From contig VXPE01000112.1 in assembly GCA_009839745.1 (NCBI GenBank), forward strand, positions 1 through 64,000: a stretch of 64,000 nucleotides of DNA, given 5' to 3'. The stretch comes from Candidatus Poribacteria bacterium. Lineage in GTDB: Bacteria; Poribacteria; WGA-4E; WGA-3G. The position numbers and the translations under genes are program-made. How positions within the stretch are numbered: the stretch's first letter is position 1; each line of letters begins with the position of its first letter. The notes under the pieces were generated by a model. That model was not told where the DNA came from, ran no database searches, and saw nothing but the letters and a program-made list of their open reading frames with translations. This document shows, one piece after another, positions 39,110 through 48,139 of this stretch.

Positions 39110-41737
39110 TTAGAGTCTTGGATCAACCGCCTCGCTCTCAAGCGACAGAATTCCGAAAACGCATTCATGAACACGAGACAACGGTTCACGACGAACAAAC
39201 CGCTCAAGTGCCTCAACTCCCAATGCAAACTCTCGAAGTGCAAGGGAACGCTTGTGAGAGAGTCCCCGGGTCCGAAGTCGCTCTAAGTTTTGCGGCAGTG
39301 TATATTCCGGTCCATAGATGATTCGCAGGTATTCACGACCTCGGCACTTTATAGCGGGTTGGACCAATCCTCGTTTGCCTTGGACGATAAAATCCAGAGG
39401 TTTGATGACTGCGCCTTCACTCCCTTGCGCAGTGAGTTCCTCCCAGCGACGGACGGCTGCAGTTTGGCTGGCGTCATCGGTTAGATCAACCATTCCGTAG
39501 GGAGTTGCGAGCAACAGGTTGTCCTCAGAATTTTGACAGAGTTCTGTAAGCATTTCCATGTGCCACAGATGGTCTTTGTCGAAGTACACCGCACCTTCCG
39601 TCGCGAGTAGGTGGAAAGGTGCCAATTTCAGGTCCGAGACAGATTGGACGTTCCAGCAGTATTGCTGATAAGCGTTGATGTATGCGTCGATTGCCCCTGC
39701 GCGTTGCCGATAGTTATCCAATACAGAATTTACCTCAATGCCCCGTTCAGCAGCGGCTTCCAAGGAAGTAATGGCTTCTCCCAAAGCAATACGAGCCGAC
39801 GTTCCGACCGGGGCATATTGCTGCTGCAGCAACTGCTGCGCCTTAACCGACCACGGCATCAACTCACAATCAAAACAGATCCAATCTGTGTTCAGCGTCT
39901 CCCAATAACCGACGCTGTCTACCGCAATTTTCACCTGTTTCAACAGCTCGGCTTCAACGGCAGCCTCATTAAAGAAGTTTCTGCCGGTGCGTGTGTAACA
40001 GATACCAAGGGTGTCGTCCGTAACACCAAACCGTTTTTTGGCGGTCTCTGGATCCCGGCAAACGACAACAACAGCGCGTGATCCCATGTGTTTTTCTTCC
40101 CAGATGACGTTGGATACGCCCTGTCTGCGATAATAAGTGAACGCCTCCGTTGGATGTTCAAGCAAACCGGGTCTGTTTGTCGTCTCAGTTGGGGACATCG
40201 TCGCTGGAAGGTATATAAGCCATTTTGGGTCTATAGCGAAACGACTCATCACCTCAAGTGCGGTTATGGCATTCTCTTCACGGATTGTTACAGTGTGATG
40301 TAACCGTGTGTCAATAACGCGCCTTCCGAGGACATCATCGATGTTTAGGATATCACCGGCTATAGATATGGGAACTCTCTTCTGGAGAGCTTCAACGGAA
40401 TTCTTTTCAAGCGCTTCAGCGGGGTGCGTCTGTAGCGGTTTCGTCGGTTCGTAATATGTTCGGTGTGCGGGAACAGACACGAGCTCTTTTTCAGGGTATC
40501 GCAACGCAGTCAGTTTACCGCCAAAAACACATCCGGTATCAATGTTAATTGTTCGATTTACCCACTGTGACTCGGCGACTGGCGTGTGTCCATAGACAAC
40601 CATCGCATCGCCGCGATACTCGTCAGCCCAATTGCTCCGAATCGGCAAGCCGAACGTATCGGTTTCTCCAGTCGTTTCCCCATAGAGTGCGAATTCACGC
40701 ACGCGCCCTGAGGCTCTGCCTTGTAATTCCGCCTTCATTCCAGCATGGGCGACGACCAATCTTCCGTTGTCAAGTACACAGTGGCTTACCAAACCATCCA
40801 AGAATTCCGCGACTTGCGTCTTAAATGCGGTTGATGTTTTTTTCAACTGAGAGAGCGACTCCGCCAATCCGTGTGTTGGGTTCACATTTTTGCCACGTAG
40901 TGCACGCACCAGTTTTACGTCATGATTTCCGGGGACACAGATAGCCGCGCCAGTCTTTTGCATTCCCATGACCAAGCGTAATACCTCAGCAACCTTCGGA
41001 CCTCGGTCAACAAAATCCCCAACGAAAATCGCTTTCCTGCCTTGTGGTGGCTCAACAATAGTTTCACCATCTGACTGCGTTGAGATTTCATAACCAAGTT
41101 CCTTGAGTAATTGAACAAGTTCATCAAAACAGCCGTGAATATCACCTATAATGTCAAACGGTCCATGCTCATTTGTGCGGTTGGTCCACAAGGGCTGCCG
41201 TTCTATACGGATGGCTTCAATAGCTTCAGGTGTGGACATCACATAGACGAAATTCCGAAAACCTTCACGTTTGAGATATCGCAGTGAGCGACGCAGTTGC
41301 TGGTTCTGCTGACGGATGACATGCGGTTTTAAATTGCGATCGGGACGTCCCTCATTTCTCTCTTGACAGAGTTTTGGGGGCATGTTAAACACAATCGCAA
41401 CAGTTAAGTAATGGTATTCGCGTGCCAGCGCAAGCAAAGGTTTGCGTGCTTCAACTTGGACGTTCGTTGCATCAATGACCGTCAATTTACCAGCAGCGAG
41501 CCGTTTCGCGGCGATGAAACGCAGCACTTCGAATGCATCGTTTGTTGCCGTCTGGTCGGTTTCGTCGTCCGAAACAAGCCCTCGACAGAAATCCGATGAA
41601 AGAATCTCGGTCGGCTTGAAGTGCTTACGAGCAAAGGTGGACTTGCCTGACCCGGAAGGTCCAATAAGGATTACAAGTGAGGGTTCAGGAATTTTAATTT
41701 TTCCTTGCGGTTCGGTCAGGTCGGTTTGAACTTTCAT
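39110..41737 (-). CDS. pnkp: Bacterial polynucleotide kinase-phosphatase-ligase Pnkp
   Basis: This 875-residue three-domain RNA-repair enzyme has an N-terminal 5' kinase (Walker A GPSGSGKS at 26-33), a central metallophosphatase (GDIHG 198-202, GDFVDRGP 240-247, PGNHD 269-273) and a C-terminal nucleotidyltransferase/ligase-like domain with K549 in EEKHMGSR. It heals broken tRNA ends: the kinase phosphorylates 5'-OH, the phosphatase removes 2',3' phosphate, and the ligase, with Hen1, joins. The length matches characterised Pnkp (about 870). Its first 15 residues (MKVQTDLTEPQGKIK) are encoded by a type A repeat arm. Confidence 0.96.
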   Translation of the reverse strand: MKVQTDLTEPQGKIKIPEPSLVILIGPSGSGKSTFARKHFKPTEILSSDFCRGLVSDDETDQTATNDAFEVLRFIAAKRLAAGKLTVIDATNVQVEARKPLLALAREYHYLTVAIVFNMPPKLCQERNEGRPDRNLKPHVIRQQNQQLRRSLRYLKREGFRNFVYVMSTPEAIEAIRIERQPLWTNRTNEHGPFDIIGDIHGCFDELVQLLKELGYEISTQSDGETIVEPPQGRKAIFVGDFVDRGPKVAEVLRLVMGMQKTGAAICVPGNHDVKLVRALRGKNVNPTHGLAESLSQLKKTSTAFKTQVAEFLDGLVSHCVLDNGRLVVAHAGMKAELQGRASGRVREFALYGETTGETDTFGLPIRSNWADEYRGDAMVVYGHTPVAESQWVNRTINIDTGCVFGGKLTALRYPEKELVSVPAHRTYYEPTKPLQTHPAEALEKNSVEALQKRVPISIAGDILNIDDVLGRRVIDTRLHHTVTIREENAITALEVMSRFAIDPKWLIYLPATMSPTETTNRPGLLEHPTEAFTYYRRQGVSNVIWEEKHMGSRAVVVVCRDPETAKKRFGVTDDTLGICYTRTGRNFFNEAAVEAELLKQVKIAVDSVGYWETLNTDWICFDCELMPWSVKAQQLLQQQYAPVGTSARIALGEAITSLEAAAERGIEVNSVLDNYRQRAGAIDAYINAYQQYCWNVQSVSDLKLAPFHLLATEGAVYFDKDHLWHMEMLTELCQNSEDNLLLATPYGMVDLTDDASQTAAVRRWEELTAQGSEGAVIKPLDFIVQGKRGLVQPAIKCRGREYLRIIYGPEYTLPQNLERLRTRGLSHKRSLALREFALGVEALERFVRREPLSRVHECVFGILSLESEAVDPRL

Positions 41738-41810
41738 CTGCTTCTCCGTAGACCCGCCTGCGTGTTTTTGCTTGGGTATTTCTGCGTATTGTTGCAGGCT
41801 ACTCCTTTAG
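41691..41810 (-). repeat. Type A repeat arm with GTAGCCTGCAACAATACGC module, overlapping the pnkp start
   Basis: ATTTTAATTTTTCCTTGCGG then TTCGGTCAGGTCGGTTTGAA (41691-41730). It is followed by CTCCGTAGACCCGCC and, inverted, the TTTCTGCGTATTGTTGCAGG module (41781-41800). A second arm in the same orientation follows at 41856. Confidence 0.75.
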
Positions 41811-41855
41811 GGTTTAACGAAACCTCTTTACTGATAACTGATAACTATAAGTATC

Positions 41856-41882
41856 CCTTGCGGTTCGGTCAGGTCGGCTTGG
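41856..41882 (-). repeat. Second type A repeat arm before hen1 stop
   Basis: CCTTGCGGTTCGGTCAGGTC followed by GGCTTGG, with CCTTTCCGTAGAGTC shortly after. It repeats the first arm (41691) directly rather than inverted, so the pnkp-hen1 gap carries two tandem half-elements. Confidence 0.7.
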
Positions 41883-41913
41883 TAAGAGACACGCCTTTCC
41901 GTAGAGTCATCTT

Positions 41914-43326
41914 TCATTTGATAACAGGCTTGCGGTTTCGAGTAAAGACTGCCATTTGTGTTGGTGGACCAACGCCTTCAGCCTCTGGTCCAATTGGGTA
42001 AAATTCAACGGCATAACCGCAGCGTTTAGCAACATCTGATGCCCAGGATTGAAACTCGTTTCGTGTCCACTCGAAACGGTGGTCCTTATGCCGAAAGGAT
42101 CCAGCCTCGAGGTTCTCAAACTTCACGTTGTATTCTATATTGGGCGTCGTCAACACAACGGTTCGAGGACACGTAAATTCAAAAATCACTCGCTCAAAAG
42201 CCGCAAGTCGCGGTGCATCTAAGTGTTCGATTACCTCTATAACCGCAGCTGCATCGTATCCAGATAGACGTTTATCTCGATATCCGAGCGATCCTTGAAA
42301 TAGGCGGAGTCGTTTTTTCTGTTTATCGGGTAACCGATCGTAATGGAGCCGTTCCTGTGCGATTTTTAGTATGCGATGTGAAACGTCCATTCCGACAATC
42401 TCTTCAAACTGTTCTTCAGTCAACAACTTACGGAGAAGTTTTCCTTCACCGCACCCCAGATCGAGCACGCGCCTTGCACCACACTGTTTGAGGACTTCAG
42501 TGACCATAGCCAAGCGGACTTCGTTCAGACCGATACGTTCTTCAACCTGCTCTTCCTGTGCTTGACCGAATTCGTCAGTCTCTTGCGCATCTTCTTCACG
42601 CAATTGGGCGAGTGCCTCCTGCGTGAGTTTTCGTTGATGTTTCAGGTAGCGAAGGACGATAGATTCCTGTTCTGGATGCGCGGTGAGCCAGTTATCCCCA
42701 TGCTTTAAGAGTTTTTTGACCTCTGCATCGCCAACCCAGTAGTGCTTTTCGTCGTCAAGTACAGGCGTCAAAACGTAAAGGTGCGTGAGGAGTTCGCTTA
42801 AGGAACAGGTCTTTTCGAGTGTTACCGTAAAATAACGACTGTCGCCCCACTCCGGAAACTGTGTATTTAGCGTGTGCCGTTGTGCCTCGATTGTATAACC
42901 GAGCGGCTCGAAAAGCCGTCGCAACAATTTCTCTCCACCGCGACACGGCAGAATGGATAACTTCGCGCTTAGCGGAATCTCAGTCTTTACGAGTTCTGGA
43001 CGTTCTTTGCATTTACCTGACAACGCGCTGCCAAACACCCTCGATATCGCTACACTTAAAAATGAGGAAGCAACATACGGACGATCGTTGACGTATTGCG
43101 ATAGCGCGAAACTTTCCGCAAATTGCCCGCGGGAGCGGCGGATAAGTCCCACCGAATCAACGTCGAGCAGCAGTGCTGCCGTGCATTTTTCGGTCTGTGC
43201 CTCTGGATAAAAGACATGTGCTTGACCAAAGGGAAGTGTAAAGGATTGAATTCGCGCTGGGTGTTTATGCAACAGATAGCCGAGGTCTGTCGCAGGAGAA
43301 TATGTAGTTGATATTGTCAATAACAT
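41914..43326 (-). CDS. hen1: Bacterial Hen1, RNA 3'-terminal ribose 2'-O-methyltransferase
   Basis: This 470-residue protein has a bacterial Hen1 N-terminal half (LLLTISTTYSPATDLGYLLHKHP) and a C-terminal methyltransferase with DLGCGEG at 289-295. The Mn-binding residues lie in EVIEH (364-368) and HKDH (413-416). Hen1 methylates the terminal 2'-OH during repair so that the sealed RNA resists the same ribotoxin. It heads the hen1-pnkp transcript and has a strong promoter. N- and C-terminal halves are both intact. Confidence 0.97.
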   Translation of the reverse strand: MLLTISTTYSPATDLGYLLHKHPARIQSFTLPFGQAHVFYPEAQTEKCTAALLLDVDSVGLIRRSRGQFAESFALSQYVNDRPYVASSFLSVAISRVFGSALSGKCKERPELVKTEIPLSAKLSILPCRGGEKLLRRLFEPLGYTIEAQRHTLNTQFPEWGDSRYFTVTLEKTCSLSELLTHLYVLTPVLDDEKHYWVGDAEVKKLLKHGDNWLTAHPEQESIVLRYLKHQRKLTQEALAQLREEDAQETDEFGQAQEEQVEERIGLNEVRLAMVTEVLKQCGARRVLDLGCGEGKLLRKLLTEEQFEEIVGMDVSHRILKIAQERLHYDRLPDKQKKRLRLFQGSLGYRDKRLSGYDAAAVIEVIEHLDAPRLAAFERVIFEFTCPRTVVLTTPNIEYNVKFENLEAGSFRHKDHRFEWTRNEFQSWASDVAKRCGYAVEFYPIGPEAEGVGPPTQMAVFTRNRKPVIK

Positions 43327-43417
43327 ATTTTAATTTATTGCTTCTGGGCACCGCTCCATTTCATTACGCGGTGGTCTCTGGTTAACTCAAAAGACACCTT
43401 AAGTCTGCCTACATTAC

Positions 43418-43446
43418 ATTATACTTTCCTTTCTGGGTCTCGTCAA
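43418..43446 (-). promoter_or_regulatory. Sigma-70-type promoter for the hen1-pnkp operon
   Basis: On the minus strand TTGACG (43446-43441), a 17-base spacer and TATAAT (43423-43418). Initiation near 43411 leaves a leader of about 85 bases that includes a type B repeat end (ATTGCTTCTGGGCACCGC in the plus strand) beside the start codon. Confidence 0.78.
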
Positions 43447-43484
43447 GTCTTTTGCAGCGCCTTCCAGAACCGTTCAGACCTCAG

Positions 43485-43508
43485 CTGCCAATCATCAGCG
43501 ATTGGCAG
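43485..43508. promoter_or_regulatory. Hairpin between divergent promoters
   Basis: CTGCCAATC-6-GATTGGCAG is a nine-pair perfect inverted repeat centred between the hen1 and TrpD-like promoters. It may be an operator shared by both or another dispersed palindrome. The 43327-43633 gap otherwise holds the two promoters and a repeat end. Confidence 0.5.
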
Positions 43509-43532
43509 TCAGTACGTTGAGACGCATGACAT

Positions 43533-43561
43533 TTGTTTTAAACCTAAAAATGCAGTATAAT
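43533..43561 (+). promoter_or_regulatory. Sigma-70-type promoter for the TrpD-like gene
   Basis: TTGTTT (43533-43538), a 17-base spacer and TATAAT (43556-43561). Initiation near 43568 leaves a leader of about 66 bases containing GGAGG before the ATG at 43634. Confidence 0.65.
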
Positions 43562-43633
43562 AGAACCAGAACTCTCACCTAACATCTTGCACCATCAAAT
43601 AGAATGGGTGCCACGCTCGGAGGATATTGTCAA

Positions 43634-45127
43634 ATGGCGGATTTTGATTCTCACGCATATACACCGGTATACCCGGGGCCGAATGCGGTTCTGCTTGAAG
43701 CACAAGCACGAGTTTGCACGGGACCCCACCAGACGCGTCCTTTAGGTATAAACGCTTCGGATTTTCCGCAGCCGGAGCCACTTCTTGAAACACTTCTGAA
43801 ATCCTTAAGGGGTGAACTCCCAGCGTCAGACGCAGCTTCAGAGGCGCAGATGGGCGCGTTCTTTGCGGCAATGACGCTCCGTGCCTATTTCCCCAAGGCA
43901 ACACAGTGGAGTCCAGCAGAGCAAGCGGCGTTCCGTAAATACCGTTCAGCCCTTACAGCGCAACTGCCCCCAGAAATTCAATACCTCATGAACCCTGCGC
44001 GCGGCTACGTCCCAGCGAATCCGACAGAGACAATCGTCGTAAACGCGTTAGAAAAGATTCTACGGGCAAAACATTTAGGGTATACCGAAACCCGAGAGAT
44101 GTGTAAAGCCATCCTTAGCAACGACGTGAAACCCGCTTTCAAAGGTGCTGCGCTGATCGGACAAAGAATGAACCGCGAGACTTATCAGGAAGTGCGCGGT
44201 TATCTTGACGCGTTCTTCGGACCCGAAGCGGTCGAACCGATTGACATTGCCGAATTAACGCATTTTGGGCAACCCTATGACGGTGCAAGGCGTTATTTTC
44301 GTCCGACCGTGTTCGTCGCGGCAGTACGTGCCGCACTCGGCGAAGCATCACTCCTCCACAGTGTGGATGCAATGCCCCCAAAAAACGGTGTAACAGAGGA
44401 AACCCTCCTGAAGGCACTCGGGGCCAACACGCGCCTATCGCTTGCCCAGACGGCTTCACTGATTACAGACGCATCGGTGGGTTTCGGATACATCAGCCAG
44501 CGTGAGTATTGCCCTGCCGCCTATAACTTGCGCGAACTGCGGGTGCACATCAAGAAACGCCCACCTTGGGCTGCGACTGAGAAGGCGCAACAGTTTTTTT
44601 CGGCACGAGAGGCAAACTACATGGTGCTCGGCTACTATCATATCGGATATGAGAAACCCCTTCTCCAGTTGGCGTGGGAGCGCGGATTCGATGCGGCGGT
44701 TGCTGTGAAGGGAGAGGAAGGGACAAGCCACTATGCGCTCCGACTCGGAAAGCCTTCTACGCCCGCTCCTGCAGGAAATGAAAACGCAAGGATGGCAGTC
44801 AACTATTCCCAAGGTTTCCGTCGTGTAAACGATGTCCGTGAAGATTTCGCGTTGGATATCGATCCGGGGATTTATGGATTTGACTATACGAGAAGTCCAC
44901 GTCCAGAGGTTGTCAGCGCGGCGGCATTTGCGGAAGCCGGTGTGGCGGCACTCTCCGGTGAGAAAGGACATATCTACGACAGAATTCTCCTAAACACAGC
45001 GATGGTAGATTACCTGTTAGGAATTTGCCCAGAACCTAAAGATGCGCTTGCTCGCGCCCAGTCAGTGATGGACAATGGGCGCGCGTTGAAGCATTTACAG
45101 GCGTATATAGGAGCCAGCAATCAATAG
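43634..45127 (+). CDS. Anthranilate phosphoribosyltransferase-like (TrpD2-type) protein
   Basis: This 497-residue protein contains the elements of the family 3 glycosyltransferase/nucleoside phosphorylase fold: AALIGQRMNRETYQEV, AELTHFGQPYDGARRYFRP, LLHSVDAMPPKNGVTEE and DAAVAVKGEEGTSHYALRLG. The spacing is longer than in true TrpD, so it is a paralogous group whose substrate is unknown. I chose the ATG at 43634, ten bases after GGAGG; the in-frame ATG at 43604 has no ribosome-binding site. It stands alone, divergent from hen1. A link to RNA repair is not supported by sequence. Confidence 0.72.
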   Translation: MADFDSHAYTPVYPGPNAVLLEAQARVCTGPHQTRPLGINASDFPQPEPLLETLLKSLRGELPASDAASEAQMGAFFAAMTLRAYFPKATQWSPAEQAAFRKYRSALTAQLPPEIQYLMNPARGYVPANPTETIVVNALEKILRAKHLGYTETREMCKAILSNDVKPAFKGAALIGQRMNRETYQEVRGYLDAFFGPEAVEPIDIAELTHFGQPYDGARRYFRPTVFVAAVRAALGEASLLHSVDAMPPKNGVTEETLLKALGANTRLSLAQTASLITDASVGFGYISQREYCPAAYNLRELRVHIKKRPPWAATEKAQQFFSAREANYMVLGYYHIGYEKPLLQLAWERGFDAAVAVKGEEGTSHYALRLGKPSTPAPAGNENARMAVNYSQGFRRVNDVREDFALDIDPGIYGFDYTRSPRPEVVSAAAFAEAGVAALSGEKGHIYDRILLNTAMVDYLLGICPEPKDALARAQSVMDNGRALKHLQAYIGASNQ

Positions 45128-45169
45128 TCAGCAAGAAGACGTAAAAGTCTTGGGACGTTCTAAAGTGTG

Positions 45170-45240
45170 CTAAAGTTGGGAAGTTGGAAAGTCGATCAAA
45201 ACTTGCAAACTTCTCAACTTCTCAACTTGCGAACTTTCTA
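45170..45240. repeat. AAGTTG/CAACTT intergenic repeats
   Basis: Two runs, AAAGTTGGGAAGTTGGAAAG and AACTTCTCAACTTCTCAACT, face each other as an imperfect inverted repeat between convergent genes. A related CTTGCAAACTTTC occurs at 13691. It may act as a bidirectional terminator. Confidence 0.45.
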
Positions 45241-45257
45241 CTGAGGGCTGACGGGTA

Positions 45258-46400
45258 TTAAATATAACCTGTCGACCCATCGGGTCGGATGGGACAGGTG
45301 CGTTGCCAATGGATGTATTCGTTGTCGGCGATTGCGGATTCGTTGACCTCTACACCCAAGCCGGGACGATCTCGCAATTCCAAATACCCGTCTTTTGGCA
45401 GATAAGGTTCGTCTACCCACGCGTTCCATTCCGTCTCGGTAGGCAGCAGATACTCAAGGATTTTGAAATTCGCGGTTGCGGCGGCGAAGTGAACATTCAC
45501 TGCCGTTGCGAGCGGTCCCATCGGGTTATGCGGTGCGACACTGACGTAGTGTGCTTCGGCAATCGCAGCAATCTTCCGCATCTCCAGTAACCCACCACAG
45601 ACACATACATCCGGCTGAATTATGTCAGCCCCTTGCGCTGCAATAACATCCAGAAACTCAAAGCGCGTATAGAGGGATTCCCCCGTTGCGAGTGGCACTT
45701 GCATCTGGGCGCGTAGGCGTGCCCATGCGGGTATATGCTCGGGTCGGAGGGGTTCCTCATAGAAATAGGGATCGTAGGGCGCGAGGGCGTTTGCGAGTTG
45801 GAGCGCGCGTATGGGTTCAAAGATTTTGGCGTGTGGGTCGAAGGCGAATTCCCAATCCGTGGGTGTGTTATCCCGAATTTGCTCAAAATAGGTAGCGGCT
45901 GCCTCACAAACGCGTCCCCAACGATCTGCATCGGGATCAAGCTGGTAAGGACTCGTCTTGAAAGCCGTAAACCCCCACTCTTCATGGAGTTTGTGTGCTT
46001 GATCTGCGGCTTCAATACCATCCCTACCGCCGATACCACGATAGACGCGGATGTGGTCCCGAGCGTGTCCACCGAGGAGCATGTATACCGGCAAACCCGC
46101 TGCTTTTCCACTGATGTCCCAGAGGGCGTGATCGACAGCAGAAATAACAGCAAGTCCAGCACCACCGGGTGGGAACCGGAACTGCTGATGCAGTTTCATC
46201 ATTATATATTCAATGCGCCTCGGGTCGTCACCTTGAATCATCTCAAAGATGTAGTCAGCGATCGGCTCAACAGAGAGGTCGGGACCCGTGGAGTAGGCTT
46301 CACCCCATCCGTAAAGTCCTTCATCTGTTTCGACTTTGATGAGCCCGCGAGGTCGATTGCCGAAGCGTGCCATAAAGGTTTTGATCGCGGTAATTTTCAT
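45258..46400 (-). CDS. Enolase-superfamily dehydratase (mandelate racemase/galactonate dehydratase type)
   Basis: This 380-residue protein has the capping domain and a TIM-barrel with metal ligands D (EFAFDPHAK), E (YFYEEPLRPE) and E (PLATGES). The HN pair of the D-galactonate dehydratase group is in SVAPHNPMGPLA. LLGGHARDHIRVYRG is the usual barrel entry. It probably dehydrates an acid sugar. The sialate-type esterase gene lies just upstream on the same strand, which fits catabolism of complex glycans. Confidence 0.92.
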   Translation of the reverse strand: MKITAIKTFMARFGNRPRGLIKVETDEGLYGWGEAYSTGPDLSVEPIADYIFEMIQGDDPRRIEYIMMKLHQQFRFPPGGAGLAVISAVDHALWDISGKAAGLPVYMLLGGHARDHIRVYRGIGGRDGIEAADQAHKLHEEWGFTAFKTSPYQLDPDADRWGRVCEAAATYFEQIRDNTPTDWEFAFDPHAKIFEPIRALQLANALAPYDPYFYEEPLRPEHIPAWARLRAQMQVPLATGESLYTRFEFLDVIAAQGADIIQPDVCVCGGLLEMRKIAAIAEAHYVSVAPHNPMGPLATAVNVHFAAATANFKILEYLLPTETEWNAWVDEPYLPKDGYLELRDRPGLGVEVNESAIADNEYIHWQRTCPIRPDGSTGYI

Positions 46401-46507
46401 ATTTTTAACTATGAGCCTCCGTTTTTTATGGCAGTCGGCAGTCAGTTAACAGGTTTTCTGATGACATTATACTCTCTTGCTGATCACTGATGGCTGATTG
46501 CTCTTCC

Positions 46508-48067
46508 TTACCAAGGATGTGTGCGAAACGGTGATGCGGGTAACCCCTCTTTGTTGACGAGATTCGGTTCCGCACTCTGATGCCAACCGAACCGAACTGC
46601 GACCGGATTTTCAACGGCACTGCTGGAGACGACAATCGTGTTCCCATCAACTGTTGCTTTCGCCTCAACGAATTGCTTATCCTCGCCTGCGATTTCAAAC
46701 CATGTCAGGGGTTGTTCGTCTTTCGCGATCAAGCCACTCCCAACGAAGTCAAAACGCAGTCGGATCGTGTCTCCTTCCACTGCCATCGACTTGTAAATCG
46801 GGCCGGAATAGGTTACATGCGCTCTGCCGTAGGTCTTCGCAAGTGCCCATAACGCAAGCCGTCTGCCGACCTCTTGCTTGTTTTGCGGATGGATGTCCTT
46901 GAGGTTGCCGACATCCGTTGTTACAGCCATACCGGTATGTGGGACGGATAACGTTGCGGCTTGTGCCTCCCAAATTGCGGGTAGCAGAAATGGGCCGGCT
47001 CCCCAACCGTAATTAAACGGGGCAAGTTGCACGAAATAGAAGGGGAAATCTCCCTGTCCCCACACCTCACGTCACCCATTGATGAGCGCTTTCATCTTTT
47101 CATGGTAGAGCATTCCGTCCTGAAGGTTCGACTCACCTTGGTACCAGATTGCGCCACGGAGCGCGTAAGGGACAATCGGATGCACCATGCCATTATAGAG
47201 TCCGGTAGGTCTGGCGTGATGTCTCAACGCATGTCTATTTTCGGGTATCTGTGTAAGGCGAGCGTCGGTTTCTAACGCCTTCCGCGTTTCTGCGATCCAC
47301 GCCTCAATCTCCTTCATCTTTTGTGGAAGTTGCTCGCGATAGTTCGTATCCGCTTCCTGAATCTCTTTGGATATGGATTCAAGGGCAGGGACGGTTGTGA
47401 AACCGACAGGCGGTGTCCACGGCTCAATGCGGGTGCCGCCCCAATTGGTACTGATTAATCCAATCGGGACATTGAGGTTCTTGTAAAGTTTTCTGCCGAA
47501 ATAGTAAGCGACAGCGGAGAAATTCTCGATTGTTTGTGGGGTGGTTTCATACCAGTCGGAAACCTCTACATCTCGCTGAAGTAGTCCTGAGGGTCTATGC
47601 GGAATGTCAAACAGTCGGATCTTTGGATAGTCCGCCGCAGCGATTTCCGCATCGGCATCTCTTGAGGCACGCACAGACCATTCCATATTCGACTGTCCGG
47701 AGCAGACCCAAACTTCTCCGAAAAGGACGTTCGTCAGCTCAATTGTAGGGGCTGGGTTACCCAGCCCGTATACACGAAGGGTATAGGGCCCCCCGGCATC
47801 CATTGCTGGGAGTTCGGTTCGCCAGTTGCCTTCCGCGTCGGAGACCACCACAGTCGTCGAGAAAAGCGGATCGGCACCCTCGTCTTCGTCACTGAGGGTT
47901 ACCGTGATTTCCTCGTCCGGGGCTGCCCAGCCCCAGATAGGAACTTCCATATCGCGTTGTAGCACCATGTTACTGCCGATGACACGTGGTAACGTAACCT
48001 CGGCATGCGTGAGAGTTTGTATGGAAAGTAACAAGACACCAATGAGAGATAGCATTAATCGTTTCAT
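46508..48067 (-). pseudogene. Sialate O-acetylesterase-like protein interrupted by an in-frame TGA
   Basis: The full reading frame is 519 codons long with one internal TGA at 47072-47074. Before it are a signal peptide (about 1-22), PVWGW-like PIWGWAAPDEEITV, and the catalytic serine S126 in CSGQSNMEW. After it come VWGQGDFPFYFVQLAPFNYG and the conserved DVGNLKDIHP. The stop replaces the tryptophan normally seen in ALINGW-RxxWGQGDFPF, a single TGG to TGA change. The two parts are in the same frame, so this is a recent nonsense mutation or sequencing error rather than two genes. A palindrome inserted in frame lies at 47745-47770. SialateOAE-type esterases remove acetyl groups from sugars. Confidence 0.85.
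47745..47770. repeat. GC-rich palindrome inside the esterase gene
   Basis: GTAGGGGCTGGGTTACCCAG then CCCGTA. The stem GGGCTGGGT/ACCCAGCCC has nine pairs. It is translated as part of VYGLGNPAPTIE just before the conserved LTNVLFGEVWV. It resembles the copies at 35778 and 48579, which share ACGGGC...CCTAC edges. Confidence 0.6.
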
Positions 48068-48101
48068 ATCGCGGCTCCTTAGTTTCTGACTATTTTGCCC
48101 A

Positions 48102-48125
48102 AACTAACAGTTTATGCTACAAAAG
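48102..48125. repeat. AACAGTYTATGCTACAA dispersed repeat
   Basis: AAACTAACAGTTTATGCTAC then AAAA, with inner hairpin AAACT/AGTTT. A second copy at 63221-63243 has AGACT/AGTCT, a compensatory change that preserves pairing. It lies between the esterase start and the recD2 stop. Confidence 0.6.
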
Positions 48126-48139
48126 ATGGCGGTATCTGC

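Noticed and set aside
47072-47074. TGA in the esterase gene as selenocysteine
   Set aside because: The conserved residue at this site is tryptophan, no SECIS-like hairpin was obvious, and the family is not a selenoprotein.
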